A DNA stretch of 64,000 bases from Takakia lepidozioides (GCA_030704615.1 CM060731.1:95646756-95710755); one strand, 5' to 3'; shown: positions 1 through 9,830, counted from the first letter of the stretch. Numbers and translations are program-made. The notes: generated by a model not told the origin, from the sequence alone.

Positions 1-2045
1 TCCATTTCAGCAAGCCATATGAGCTCATCATGGTTGTTGTGCCAATGACTCCCTTCCTCATCCTCCTCCGACTCATCCTCCGAGCCTGAATGCCATGGTT
101 CCTCTTCCTCCTCCAACTCGGATTGTGTGGGAATTTGGATGATACCATTTCTGGTTCCCTCATCATACGACACAGCATACATCGAGTATTCTTGTGTCCA
201 CGTGTCTTCTTCAGGCTCCACCAAAATATTCTCACAGAACTCATGGAATCCCTGCTCCTGCTGATCGGCAAGTGCCACGGTGTGCAATGGGAAATAGGCA
301 ACATCCGTCCCTGGTCCGTATCTGATCCGTAGAGTTTCAGCCTCAGTATCAATAGCAGCACCAAACTTTTTGAGGAAGTCTAGTCCTAAAAGCATGTTGT
401 ACGAGTCTGTATCTACCACCATGAAGGAGATTTGATTGGTCAACTTTCCAACAGTGACTCGTAGGTCATCCAATCTGCCCATGGCCGTTTCTACAGCTCC
501 CAAAGCCACTCTATAGGCCATCTCCTTATCGTTGAGCACCTCCTTCATCAGCCCCAAGTCTCTTATAGTGCTGGCAGCCATGACTGATATCATGGCTCCA
601 GTATCAATCTGGCCAAGAATTTGGGAGTCTCCAATAGTGACCATTGCATGTAAAGCCTTTACCCTCCCATTGTAAGCATATGCAACGTCTTCTTGCCTTC
701 CCAATGGCTGTTTTCCTGCATCTTTGATCTTGGCTGTCCAATTCGTGTGCCCCTTGTTCTCCTTTGCCCTTTCTACCACTCTGACCAGTCCCTTGAGTTT
801 TTCAAACTCCTCAGGGATATTCATTATCACCTCCATAGGGGACATCGAGATTCTTCCCTTATAGAAGTGAAACAAATTTTTTGATTTACCTGCTGGACTT
901 TCTGACCACCTGTTTGATGTTCTACCTTGTGGAGCAATTCTTGTCACACGTCCTTCCATCCCGCTAGAGGTTTCAGCAGAACTCTCCTTCTCTGGTTCTG
1001 GTGTAGGAGTGGGGGTAGGCATTGATATGGGAGTCCTTCGTTTGGGCATTCGAAGCTCATTGACGGTATGACTAGCCATGATCTCGTTCAACTCAGCTAG
1101 GACCACATCCTCATCATCACACATGAGCTCAAGTAGATTTGTCGAGTGCACCCCTGCTGATCCCATCTGAGTGGCCTTGGCCCTGCACTGGTCCTCTGTA
1201 TGCCCCATCATCTTACAGAAGGTACACTGCTTTCCGCACTGATCAGTCTGATGCCCATTTTTGTGGCACTTCCCACACTTCAATGGGGTTCTTTCTGCTG
1301 GACAGTACGCAGCGATGTGTCCTGGCTGCTGACAATTGTTGCACACTCGAGGCATCCCTCGTGGTGGCGTACGGCTCCCCGATGGTTCGGTAGTCTTCGG
1401 CACGTGCTCAAAGTACTTTCTCAGTGTAAGATTAAGATCGTCTAGCCTCTTGTCTGTACGAGACATTGGCCTTTCTTCAGCTTCTTCTTCACCCTCCAAA
1501 GGTTCCATTGGGGTCTCTCCGATCTCCCCCAACCCCTTTTCCACCCTTTTTGCTGTTGCTACTGCCTCATCTATGGTCTGAAAGGTTGCTCCCAACAACA
1601 ATCTTCTTATCTCAGGGCGTAGTCCAGCGGTGAACCTCCTTCTTTGTTCAAGATCTGCAATTGCTCCCCTCTTGAACAAACGATCCAAGCGCTCGTAGTA
1701 TACGGACACTCTCTGTCTGGACTCTTGCTTTACTGAATCCATCTTCATCTTCAACTCTATTGGATCTACTTCACCAAACTTCGCTGTAATGGCAGTCTTG
1801 AAGGCTGACCTCGTGGCTGGTTTGGGATTTTGTCTCCTATACCAGTCATCTGCCTTACCCACCAGGTTCAGCCTTGCTACCTTCACCATCTTATCGTCAG
1901 CGTACTCCTTAACATCCCCTGCCATCTGCAATCTTTCCAGCTAGTCCTCCACGTCCTCGCTCTCCCTTCCATGAAAGAAAATGTCGATGCCTAAAGGGCT
2001 GGTCATGATTCTCAGCTCCTTCCATGTTTGCTTCTACTTGCTATG
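1..2045 (-). pseudogene. Ty3/gypsy family 1 gag-protease region, partial, runs off the left edge
   Basis: Translating the minus strand gives one long frame from about 2,045 to base 1. It begins with a retrotransposon Gag capsid-like region (1,550-2,040). Three consecutive CCHC zinc knuckles follow between about 1,345 and 1,190 (CNNCQQPGHIAAYC, CGKCHKNGHQTDQC, CTFCKMMGHTEDQC). A retropepsin domain comes next, with catalytic IDTGAMIS near 595-612 and the later LLGLDFL near 370-390, then a very acidic tail. Gag packages the element RNA and the protease cuts the polyprotein. Two in-frame TAG codons, at 1,941-1,943 (in a context where Trp is expected) and 2,034-2,036, break the Gag part; downstream of the first the frame is open to the window edge. 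RT and integrase would lie left of the window. This family differs in sequence from the gypsy pol at 3.5-7.7 kb. Confidence 0.85.
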
Positions 2046-2115
2046 CTTCAACACTCTTGTTTCAAGGATACTACCTGGTCTGTCCTCTCCCTTGCTTCAA
2101 GCATCAATTCCCAGC

Positions 2116-2427
2116 CTAATGTTGGCCTCTGTACCATTCCCACCTGCCATTCCGTAGCATCTCTACTCTCCCTCCCCAAGTGACTTCCCTAGCCATGGTG
2201 TTTAGAAGTATCCATTCATTATTTTCTCTCCCCCACATGGCTATGGTGCTTTTGCCCCCTGCATGTATAACTCTTATGCATAAATCCCCATTGTAGAGTC
2301 TCCACGATGGGTTATAGAAATAGATTCTAGGCTCTCTAGAGTTGCCTGTACTTCGCTGGCTGAAACATATTAGGATGTCCCCTATACCAGGCTGCTCTGG
2401 AATGAGGGCCTGGTCTCTTCCTGACAT
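2116..2427 (-). CDS. Small ORF between primer site and gag of gypsy family 1, unknown function
   Basis: A 103-residue frame lies just downstream (on the minus strand) of a primer-binding-like site and upstream of the gag frame. I recognise no domain. It contains GDLCIRVIHAGG, and a related GDIAIRIMHAGG occurs in the minus-strand ORF at 31,673-31,858, which also lies just inside a matching primer site. Two copies in the same position of two element remnants suggest it is a real leader or N-terminal Gag part of this family, not a chance ORF. No signal peptide or membrane segment is apparent. Confidence 0.45.
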   Translation of the reverse strand: MSGRDQALIPEQPGIGDILICFSQRSTGNSREPRIYFYNPSWRLYNGDLCIRVIHAGGKSTIAMWGRENNEWILLNTMAREVTWGGRVEMLRNGRWEWYRGQH

Positions 2428-2496
2428 CTCTAGGTTCTCATTGCTATCTCAGACCTGCCATTCTAACCTTTATAAGCTTGTTTATCAGGAAAGAAA

Positions 2497-2510
2497 GCTC
2501 TGATATCAAA
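2497..2510 (-). other. Probable LTR-retrotransposon primer-binding site
   Basis: The minus strand reads TTTGATATCAGAGC, close to the usual plant initiator-Met tRNA primer site TGGTATCAGAGC. Its place just upstream of the small ORF and gag of the minus-strand element fits a 5' LTR lying at higher coordinates. The LTR end is not a clear CA, so the exact border is uncertain. Confidence 0.6.
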
Positions 2511-3549
2511 AGAAGGGCCTACCTAAAGGTTCACTCTACCTTGTCTTACCTTTTTTACACCCTTGGATAGAATGTTGCCGCAGCGGAAGAGAAGACAACA
2601 TCCTTCTCCTTGGGATATCTCTATTCTAGCACTCCTATTTTTTGTGTACTATCCCACATAACTTAGTTTGGAAGAACTACTATCCACCCATAGGGGCAGT
2701 GGCACTACAACAATCTGATCCCTCACTATCTATATGGCTCAACTGACTTACTCTAGTTTTATGTTATGCATTTGGATATTGCCTGGACTAACCTTCAGGC
2801 TGACTAAGTGCTCTCAAGATCTTGGTAGTCATTGCTATGTCTAATTCTGGTTCTTCACTATACTATCATTCCAACCATCAAACAAGCAAGATTTCTATCT
2901 TTCATGCATCAATTGCTAAATTTTGATTCTATTCTATGGTTGAACACACTCATCATTCCACACTAGTTCCAAGTACCAACTGAGTCTGATCACAAATGTT
3001 CACTCCACTTTGCTTCATATCACGTTGCATCCATCTTTCCAAGAGACCTCACGCTTCCCAAAAGTTGCAATGTCAAAAAGTCCCTATCTCTCTCACCATC
3101 CCAGCCTAAATCTTACCCAGCCACCTCCCCTCCTCCGGGAAGTCAGCTGGCAGCCCTTAATGCATTCCATGGTGCCATGTGATCCCTTACTAAAAACTGA
3201 TTTGGCCAGCCTTCGGGTGTTATCCCCCTCTCATCTAGTCAACATAAGACAAAATCATTTTTAACCTACCCTTAATTCATCCAGCAAGCAGCTATAATTC
3301 CGTGGATGAAATACGAGAATTCATCCATTCAGTGCCCACATCCCTCCACTTTGTCATTTTCCTTAAAACTCAACGAATGAAATTTACACCACCCCCATCC
3401 ATTCATTCGTGGTATCACTTTAATGAATTATGTTGGATGATTGTTGCACATCCCCACTTCATCCATTACTTCATCCATCTCTCTTGTCGAGCCGACATGC
3501 CTGTTCCGACCAACATCTTTGTCCGAATGATGTATCACCTGCCTTATAC
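2511..3549 (-). other. Probable decayed LTR of family 1 followed by unassigned sequence
   Basis: No coding frame worth calling is seen. The part next to the primer site (2,511-2,640) shares short blocks, such as a GCxGCAGCGGAAGxGAAGAxAACATC-like stretch, with the sequence beyond the second family-1 primer site (32,030-32,140), so it is probably LTR. The remainder (2,700-3,549) has several CATCCATT-type short repeats but no recognisable element end. Confidence 0.35.
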
Positions 3550-3960
3550 CTACACTTCAAACAGTTGCTGCAAGTACTGGGGAGTAATCTCTATATCTAC
3601 TCCCCTCACCTGTGTAACTCCTATCCGAGGCTCAAAGTTCTGAATGAATTGAATCATGAACCCCCGATGATGCAAGGACCATTCCTTGCGTAGCAGCCCT
3701 TCCAATCGCAACTCTTTCAGCAGCTGCACTGCCTGTGGTGTAGCAATTGTCTGCTTCTGCAGAATCGTGGTGCTCTTCACCCTGATATCCTCCATTCCCC
3801 TAATTCTCTTCATCCCAGACAAACAAGAAGGCCTTGTTTGGAATAGCTGTAGGAAAGCTTGCAGGGCGTAAAGCATGAAAGTATGGTTGACACAGAAAGG
3901 AACGGGTAAGTGAGTGTAAGCCTGTGGGGCTTGCAGATAGTGAGTGAGAGAGAATGTCAT
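3550..3960 (-). CDS. 3' ORF of gypsy family 2, unknown function (partial)
   Basis: A 136-residue frame downstream of the integrase tail. It contains NHTFMLYALQAFLQLF and ILQKQTIATPQAVQLL, both matched in the plus-strand copy at 21,900-22,147, so the region is a conserved part of the element. Its C-terminal third (RGVDIEITPQYLQQLF) has no match in the other copy. That motif loosely recalls the R-G-x-x-x-x-x-x-P-x-x-I/L-x-x-x-L pattern of plant transposon-encoded proteins, but I would not assign a family. It is probably a fragment. Confidence 0.4.
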   Translation of the reverse strand: MTFSLTHYLQAPQAYTHLPVPFCVNHTFMLYALQAFLQLFQTRPSCLSGMKRIRGMEDIRVKSTTILQKQTIATPQAVQLLKELRLEGLLRKEWSLHHRGFMIQFIQNFEPRIGVTQVRGVDIEITPQYLQQLFEV

Positions 3961-3984
3961 TTCAACCCGTCCGTCCTTGCGCCA

Positions 3985-5154
3985 CTACGTAAGTAGTAAA
4001 GGTAGCGTATAGTCTATGATATCCGCCATAGCTACAAGGCTATAGCTTTGATTGCCCCTCCCGTCGAGACGCTGGTTATTCGGAGCAACCCCGACTCTTC
4101 CGCTCATAACTTTTCTAATTTCTTGTTCTTGTTTCTTGGAGGGAACCACCTGCAAGAAATTCACGTTCCTCATTGGCTGTTGCCTCAATGGGTAACTTCT
4201 CAATTTTACCCCCATCTGCTCACATTCCCACTTGGAATGCCCACTAGGACAGCACATGTGGCAAAGGTCCCCCTTTGCGGTACGCGTAAAGGGTTTTGTT
4301 ATCTGCTCCATGGATGCATTAATGGGCCCACAATTAGTTTCGGCTGTTGTATCGGGTAGGTACTTCGACGGCCCAATTTGTCTTTTTACATGATGACACC
4401 CGCTATTGCAGTACATGCAATGCGGAGTGCTTTGCCCCTTAGGCCACGTGTTTGAATTCAAACACTCTTCCGTCTCCCTCTGTCCGCGTGGTTTTTTCTC
4501 CGAGTTTGACTCCCAAGCTGACCTTACACTTACCGACCACTTTTCTGATGTTAACCCGCGTCCACCTGTCACTGACCCTATGGACTGTGCAATCCGCGTA
4601 GGCTGTGTTGGGCTGTGACAGGCTGTGTCAAACTGTGGTGAGCTGTGATAGGCTGTGTGACGTTGTGATGACCTGTGATGACTGTGTGAACACCCGTGTT
4701 CTACGCTCAGGCCATACACATTCGGCTTTACGACAAGTGCTTTATGCTCCATGGGTGTTACTAATGTAACCTGTGACTGCTTCTGTGTTTCAAAATGCAA
4801 ATCATGCTGCAATGGTTTATCATGGATACCACTGTATCCTTTCAACTTATTGGCATTGACTCTTCCAAACATCTCTTTGTTAATGGTTTGTAACATGGCT
4901 GTGTTGTTATCATACATCTTTTGTAGGACATAAGGTCCTTTCCATGGTGATTTAAGCTTAGAAGCTTTAATCTTTCCTTTCTTCTGCAGCCACAGTACCA
5001 AATCACCCATCTTAAAAGTCTTCAATTTACCTTCATCAAATTGATCCTTCCTCTTCATCTCAATTCTGATCATGTTATCTACTTCATCCGCACGTATTTC
5101 CTCCACATGATATAATTCATGTTTCTTGGCTTTTATTGAATCCTCCAATTCCAT
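3985..5154 (-). CDS. Integrase C-terminus and long tail with zinc knuckle, gypsy family 2
   Basis: A 389-residue frame. The first ~110 residues match the integrase C-terminal SH3-like region of Ty3/gypsy elements (GDLVLWLQKKGKIKASKLKS, then WKGPYVLQKM). The rest has no recognised catalytic domain and no chromodomain that I can see. It includes a low-complexity run of HTAYHS-like units encoded by a decamer DNA repeat (about 4,605-4,690) and then a good CCHC knuckle, CHMCCPSGHSKWEC. A zinc knuckle downstream of integrase is unusual. In the plus-strand copy (20,939-21,865) the knuckle is decayed. It follows the integrase ORF after a short frame break at 5,155-5,304. Confidence 0.7.
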   Translation of the reverse strand: MELEDSIKAKKHELYHVEEIRADEVDNMIRIEMKRKDQFDEGKLKTFKMGDLVLWLQKKGKIKASKLKSPWKGPYVLQKMYDNNTAMLQTINKEMFGRVNANKLKGYSGIHDKPLQHDLHFETQKQSQVTLVTPMEHKALVVKPNVYGLSVEHGCSHSHHRSSQRHTAYHSSPQFDTACHSPTQPTRIAQSIGSVTGGRGLTSEKWSVSVRSAWESNSEKKPRGQRETEECLNSNTWPKGQSTPHCMYCNSGCHHVKRQIGPSKYLPDTTAETNCGPINASMEQITKPFTRTAKGDLCHMCCPSGHSKWECEQMGVKLRSYPLRQQPMRNVNFLQVVPSKKQEQEIRKVMSGRVGVAPNNQRLDGRGNQSYSLVAMADIIDYTLPLLLT

Positions 5155-5304
5155 TTTTCTTCATCATTCCGTTCTCATAGTATGTAATAAGAATTCTACA
5201 GGAAGTAAAGCTTCTATACCATAAACTAGTTGGAATGGTGTATACTTGGTGGTGACTTTATTTGAAGTCTTGTATGACCACAAAGCTATCAACAGCTTTG
5301 TATC

Positions 5305-6024
5305 TCAATCCGTTATGTTTGCATTGACTATCTTAGCCAAAATAGAGCATAATATTTTGTTGGTGGCCTCTGCCTGCCCATTGCCCTGTGGGTAATAGGT
5401 TGTACTTTTTCTGTGCACAATCATGAACTCTTTAGACAATAGTTCTATGGTCTCGTTAATGAAGTGACTTCCCTGGTCACTGATAAATTCCAGGGGACAG
5501 CCAAATCTTGTGAGTATGTTCTCATGTAATAACCTTGTTGTGGACTTAGCTGTGTTGTTCCTCAGAGCCTTAGCTTCCATCCACTTTGTAGTATAATCAG
5601 TGGCTGTGATTATATACTTGTTTTGTGTATTCCTGGCTGGTGGATTAATTGGTCCAACAAAGTCTAGTCCCCATTTCTGAAATGGTTCAGTAGGCATCGT
5701 AGGATGCAAAGCCATCTTCCCAGATCTTTGCAAAGGTCCTAGCCTCTGACACTCATCACAACTCTTGCAATACTTGTGTACATCCTTGAATAAAGTAGGC
5801 CACCAGTAACCTGCAAGTAGTATTTTTCTACTGGTAGTCTCCTCTCCAAAATGACCTCCAGCCACTCCTTTATGAACTTCCTCCAAAACTTTATATACTT
5901 CATGGTGGTACAAGCATTGTTTAAGAACTCCATCAGGTCCTAGCTTATACAATCTTCCACCTATCATAGTGTAGGGTAAAGCCTTGATAGCTATTTTCTT
6001 CCTCTGTTCCTGCCCACCCAGCAA
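5305..6024 (-). CDS. Integrase, Ty3/gypsy family 2
   Basis: A 239-residue frame carrying the N-terminal HHCC zinc-binding region ([15 protein letters not shown], then [11 protein letters not shown]) and the start of the DDE core ([17 protein letters not shown] with the second Asp; YYPQGNGQAEATNK with the third acidic residue). It inserts element cDNA into the host genome. Upstream is the RNase H frame at 6,039-6,440. All catalytic residues seem present in this copy, although the polyprotein is broken by frame changes on both sides. Confidence 0.88.
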   Translation of the reverse strand: MLGGQEQRKKIAIKALPYTMIGGRLYKLGPDGVLKQCLYHHEVYKVLEEVHKGVAGGHFGEETTSRKILLAGYWWPTLFKDVHKYCKSCDECQRLGPLQRSGKMALHPTMPTEPFQKWGLDFVGPINPPARNTQNKYIITATDYTTKWMEAKALRNNTAKSTTRLLHENILTRFGCPLEFISDQGSHFINETIELLSKEFMIVHRKSTTYYPQGNGQAEATNKILCSILAKIVNANITD

Positions 6025-6038
6025 TCATCTGCACTTCT

Positions 6039-6440
6039 TTACACCTCCACTGCAAATAGACTCACATCAGGTAGTTGGTCGTTTACTCCCGTGGCGGGCT
6101 CTCCTGTTGATAGGCGTGACAAGTGATCTGCCACAAGATGCAAACGGCCGGGCTTGTAAACAACTTCGAATTCAAACTCGTGCAAGATTATCATCCATCT
6201 TGCTATCCTGCCACTTATCAAATGCTTGTTCACCAGATAAATCGAAGCTTGATGATCCACATAAAACATAAACTTCCTTCCCAATAAGTAATGCCTGAAT
6301 TTCTTAATTGCATAAATCATTGCCAAAGCTTCTCTTTTAGTAGTGCTATAGTTCCTCTCCGCACTGTTCAACAACCTGCTAGCATAGTACATAGGTGAAT
6401 CTATATTTCCTTTGACATTCTGGGCTAACTCAGCTCCCAA
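6039..6440 (-). CDS. RNase H domain, Ty3/gypsy family 2
   Basis: A 133-residue frame with the typical gypsy RNase H landmarks: [48 protein letters not shown] and [19 protein letters not shown]. It degrades the RNA strand of the replication hybrid. The frame starts after the first catalytic Asp, because a frame break lies at 6,440-6,515 between it and RT. The end flows into the LSRLSTGEPATGVNDQLPD linker that precedes integrase. Confidence 0.85.
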   Translation of the reverse strand: MGAELAQNVKGNIDSPMYYASRLLNSAERNYSTTKREALAMIYAIKKFRHYLLGRKFMFYVDHQASIYLVNKHLISGRIARWMIILHEFEFEVVYKPGRLHLVADHLSRLSTGEPATGVNDQLPDVSLFAVEV

Positions 6441-6514
6441 CGTTTCTCCTGAGGCATCACAATGTACATGAAATACTACATGTCAGTGAGGGCTAATCAG
6501 CACAGGTGTAGTTG

Positions 6515-7147
6515 TTACTGACAATGTAAGTCTTCAAATGTCTGTTGACATTCAGCTGTCCATGCAAACACTGCATCATTCTTCAAAAGCTTGCTCAATG
6601 GGGCTGCCATATGTGTATATCGTCTGACAAACCTTCTATAATAAGTAGTTTGTCCAAGGAACCTCTTTAGACCCTTAACATTACTTGGTGGGGGTGAGGC
6701 TTTAATAGCCTCTGTCTTTCTAGGATCCACAAGCAGTCCATTTTTACACACAATGTGTCCTAGTAGTACCCCTGAGTTCACGCATAAAGTACATTTTTCT
6801 GGATTCAGACCAAGACCTCTCATCCTGCATCTGGCCAAACATAACTCCAACTTCTGCAAGTGTTCATTCTTAGAGCTGTACACACTGAAGTCATCTAAGA
6901 ACACTTGCATGAAATCATCCAAATACTCATGGAAGGATTCACTTATCACTCTCTGAAAAGTTGCTGGTGCATTACAAAGTCTAAAAGGCATGACTTTGTA
7001 TGCATAAGCACCGCAGTCTGTGATGAAAGCTGTCTTTCCCTGGTCTTCTTCCGCCACTTGCACTTGGTTATACCCACTGAAGCCATCCATGAATGAGTAC
7101 AGCTTCTGTGAATGACAAAGGAAAGGGATCTTTCTTTGTACAAGCAT
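6515..7147 (-). CDS. Reverse transcriptase, Ty3/gypsy family 2 (partial)
   Basis: A 210-residue frame with the RT palm and thumb: FMDGFSGYNQVQVAEEDQGK, YKVMPFRLCNAPATFQRV, EYLDDFMQVFLDDFSVY (catalytic FLDD), [20 protein letters not shown] and RFLGQTTYYRRF. A Gly to Arg change in the usual MPFGLCNAP motif suggests decay. The codons for NEHLQKLELC (near 6,855-6,875) are uninterrupted here; the same codons hold MULE B in the 52.8-64 kb copy and abut the right MULE A arm at 18,937. The N-terminal RT part (7,148-7,320) is out of frame. Confidence 0.88.
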   Translation of the reverse strand: MLVQRKIPFLCHSQKLYSFMDGFSGYNQVQVAEEDQGKTAFITDCGAYAYKVMPFRLCNAPATFQRVISESFHEYLDDFMQVFLDDFSVYSSKNEHLQKLELCLARCRMRGLGLNPEKCTLCVNSGVLLGHIVCKNGLLVDPRKTEAIKASPPPSNVKGLKRFLGQTTYYRRFVRRYTHMAAPLSKLLKNDAVFAWTAECQQTFEDLHCQ

Positions 7148-7319
7148 TCAACTTCTTATAGTTCACACAAACTCTCAGTTTGCCATTCTTCTTGGGAACT
7201 ATCACAATGGGTGACAACCAAGTTGTATACTCTATCGGGTATATGAACTTAGCCTATGCCAACTTCTTGATCTCTTCCCCAACCTTCTGTGCATAGTTGG
7301 GATTTATCCTATACCTTGC

Positions 7320-7727
7320 CTATTTGATTGGCACTGACCCTGGTTCCAGTTCAATCTTATGCTGACAAATCTCAGGGGGTATCCCTTTCAAATCCTCATA
7401 GCTCCAAGCAAATACATCTTTGTATTTGATAAACAAGTTCTTAGCTTCCTCAAAGAATTCTGGCTCTAAGTCAGCCCCCACTTTTACCATTCTTGGTTCC
7501 TCCTCAGTTCCCACATTCACTTCTCTCACCTGCTCTTCAGCTGTGATTGTCCATCCAGCCACTACTTCATCCTGTAAACTCATAGTGGCTGGTTCTAGGA
7601 TTTCCATTTCTCCCTCTCTTTCCTCATAGAAATGTGGTGGATAACTACTTGTTTCCCCTTCAATTGGTGTTGTTGTTATTGGACCACAGCAGATACCTTT
7701 AAAGCAACTCAGGCCTCCCAATTGCAT
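7320..7727 (-). CDS. Protease-RT spacer, gypsy family 2 (5' truncated)
   Basis: A 135-residue frame matching the spacer of the fuller plus-strand copy (54,240-54,640): MQLGGLSCFKGICCG, then FFEEAKNLFIKYKDVFAWSY and GIPPEICQHKIELEPGSVP, the classic lead-in to the gypsy RT. It lies directly against the MULE terminus; twenty bases further the gypsy sequence stops. It has no enzymatic motif of its own. Confidence 0.75.
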   Translation of the reverse strand: MQLGGLSCFKGICCGPITTTPIEGETSSYPPHFYEEREGEMEILEPATMSLQDEVVAGWTITAEEQVREVNVGTEEEPRMVKVGADLEPEFFEEAKNLFIKYKDVFAWSYEDLKGIPPEICQHKIELEPGSVPIK

Positions 7728-7747
7728 TTCTGCAACCTGCTCCCGCT

Positions 7748-7800
7748 CTGAGGTTAGCTATTTCATGAGCATGAGCGGCATGAGCGGAGTAGTAAGACAA
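7748..7800. repeat. MULE A left terminus
   Basis: The end reads CTGAGGTTAGCTATTTCATG followed by repeats of CATGAGC and GAGCGG. The right arm ends in the inverse of nearly the same sequence (18,884-18,936). Related ends close MULE B (55,132 and 62,621) and the element at 31,658. The bases outside this end do not duplicate those outside the right end, so no target-site duplication spans the two arms. Confidence 0.8.
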
Positions 7801-8116
7801 TCGGTTTTCATGAGCAGAAGTACAAATTTCGAAAATAAAAAAACAATTAAAAAACAATAATTTAATGCAATGTGTCAGGAAAAACAAATATATTATTCGG
7901 CCCCTTGAAGGGAAAATTGTAGTTTTGACAGTTGTGCTCATGATATTTCGTCTTCCGCTCATGCCAATTCCCAGCGACATGTGCAAATATGACGCCAAAT
8001 TTCACGGTAATAAGGTCCGTAACCTGAAAAAACGACGACGTATTTCGCGGTAATAGGTCTATCTGGCGAAAAATGGTGCCGAATTCCGCGGCTATAGGTC
8101 CCCTCATGACTAGTAA

Positions 8117-8420
8117 TTCGGCGCCATTTTTCCAGTGCATGTTCGGACTTAGCCAGTTTTCGGCGCAAAATAGGGAAATTCGGCGCCATTTTTCCAGACA
8201 CTGTACCAGTGCATGTTGGGACTTAGCCAGTTTTCGGCCCAAAAAAAAGAAATTCGGCGCCATTTTTCCAGACACGGTACCAGTGCATGTTGGGACTTAG
8301 CCAGTTTTCGGCCCAAAAAAGAGAAATTCGGCGCCATTTTCCCAGACACAGGTACCAGTGCATGTTGGGACTAAGCCAGTTTTCGGCCCCAAAAAGAGAA
8401 ATTCGGCGCCATTTTTCCAG
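8117..8420. repeat. Subterminal tandem repeat of MULE A, left arm, period about 74 bp
   Basis: Starts of TTCGGCGCC occur at 8,117, 8,179, 8,253, 8,327 and 8,402. Each unit holds TTCGGCGCCATTTTTCCAG, then CAGTGCATGTTGGGACTTAG and CCAGTTTTCGGCCC. The same array is inverted at 18,290-18,560. The ORFs of 60-140 residues across it on both strands are by-products of the repetition. Confidence 0.85.
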
Positions 8421-8575
8421 AAATGGCCCCACAACTGCTTCTGTTGGATCTCAGTTTGAATGGAATATTACCTCATTCCAGGAGTTTTGGGGTGCATTTC
8501 ATTACACTGCGAAAAAAAGTCTGATACAGCAAAATGCAATTGAAAATATCCATATGGAGGATTTCCTTTGCCCCA

Positions 8576-9391
8576 TCAATGATTTCTGGAATCCCTAAGG
8601 AGGGGTTTGTGCAGCTCGTTCACGCTCAACGCCGGTGCATGAATAAAGTCATCAATAGTCATGTTCATCCTCAACCTCTTCAGGTAAATGTAATACAGAT
8701 GTTTGCACGGATAATACTTCGAACCCTTCTTTGCTTCCATCAACGAGAAGTCCGTACAATTGCAAGTCGGCTCCACTCCAATCGTAATTGTATATACATC
8801 GTCGTGTATAGCCGAGCCGGCCGTTGCCATCCGATACACACGCCCAAGGCCGGGTGGGGGTACGACCACGGAGCTCTGAATAGTGCAAGCCATCCCAAGA
8901 GCATTGGCAATCCGAGTCTCATTCAACTTGTTAGGAGGGTGTCGTCTCTTCACTCTTCTGAATCGCATTGTGGGATGTGCACAATTGTCCAATCCGTCTC
9001 TACTGGACCGAGCAGTCTGCAATGGCTGGGTCTCAGGAACCGAAAATGCGTGGGCCGGGATGTCTGTGCGTTGTACCATTCGAAATCCTGCTGCAGATAG
9101 AGCATCCGCCTCATTCTGAGAGAGGCTGCAACCCGGTGCAACAGGCCAGACGCCCGGAGGCTCCGGCATTCCCTGAATCCCGTACTTGGGCTTGCCAAAT
9201 ACACAGGTCATTATGTCGTGCCTACAGAACCAAAATGTCTGCGTTGTGGCGTGAGCAAATGTGGGAGTCAAAAATCTGCCGCTGAAACAAGGTGCAGGTA
9301 CAGCACCGCGTGGGTTCCTCCGAATCATCTCACCACAGCGTGCTCTCGTATCCACCCGGATGGCGCAACACTTCCCTCGAAATGCCGGCAA
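8576..9391 (-). CDS. MULE A transposase C-terminal exon with SWIM zinc finger (left arm)
   Basis: A 271-residue frame. Near its end is a SWIM-type finger with CxC...CxH spacing: CNCTDFSLMEAK, then YPCKHLYYIYLKRL. SWIM fingers are usual at the C-terminus of Mutator-like transposases and are thought to bind DNA or partner proteins. The upstream part (KCCAIRVDTRARCGEMIRRN; FWFCRHDIMTCVFGKPKYG) is Cys/His-rich and conserved in the right arm, where this segment is the C-terminus of a 715-residue frame. The link to the catalytic part is lost here through a 498-bp deletion at about 9,615. Confidence 0.82.
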   Translation of the reverse strand: MPAFRGKCCAIRVDTRARCGEMIRRNPRGAVPAPCFSGRFLTPTFAHATTQTFWFCRHDIMTCVFGKPKYGIQGMPEPPGVWPVAPGCSLSQNEADALSAAGFRMVQRTDIPAHAFSVPETQPLQTARSSRDGLDNCAHPTMRFRRVKRRHPPNKLNETRIANALGMACTIQSSVVVPPPGLGRVYRMATAGSAIHDDVYTITIGVEPTCNCTDFSLMEAKKGSKYYPCKHLYYIYLKRLRMNMTIDDFIHAPALSVNELHKPLLRDSRNH

Positions 9392-9830
9392 TGTCCTCGC
9401 AATTCTCTATTGTGACTCCGACACTCTTGTCTCCACAATGGGAATGTTGTACTGCTTTACTACAGATGGCTCGTTATGTTGCCGGGGCACGCGCCCTGTG
9501 CTCAAAGGAGATGATGATCTTGAACGTGCAGAACTTGCGGTGCTCGAGACCTCCTCGGGCAACATCACCGGACCACGAGGGAACGTGCGAATATTCTTGT
9601 CAGCTCAACGATAATGCCACCATGCTAGCCAACTGACCATTGCTCCCTCGTCTGATTTCCTTACAGCACCTGACGATGTCCACCAAGCCCGTATACATGC
9701 AAACTGTGTCTCTGCATCATCCAAGGTGGGAGCGCGCTTCCACGCAAGGCACATGGAACGGTTCTCCTCTCTGAAATCTGGCGCCACGAGCCTGGTTGTG
9801 TACTGCAAAAGGCTCTGCAGAAAATGGAAC

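Larger units (their letters stand above)
3550..7747 (-). mobile_element. Ty3/gypsy family 2 retrotransposon, minus strand, 5' part cut off by MULE A
   Basis: Reading from high to low coordinates the minus strand encodes the protease-RT spacer, RT, RNase H, integrase, a long tail with a zinc knuckle and a further 3' ORF, which is the Ty3/gypsy domain order. Gag and protease are missing because the MULE terminus at 7,748 abuts the codons for DWEQVAEM. Homology with the plus-strand copy at 18,937-24,305 is close throughout but ends near 3,700, and I see no 3' LTR. Frames are broken at several points, so the copy is dead. It keeps an unoccupied version (6,860-6,868) of the site in which MULE B and the right MULE arm sit in other copies. 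Confidence 0.88.

Noticed and set aside
1139-1581. Plus-strand ORFs at 1.1-1.6 kb
   Set aside because: They lie opposite the minus-strand Gag zinc-knuckle coding sequence and show no domain.
4048-4359. Plus-strand ORFs across 4.0-7.1 kb
   Set aside because: Shadows of the minus-strand gypsy polyprotein.
8073-8432. ORFs with repeated LSQFSAxKREIRRHF or KLAKSQHAL peptides
   Set aside because: By-products of the 74-bp subterminal repeats; the same peptides appear inverted at 18,100-18,720.
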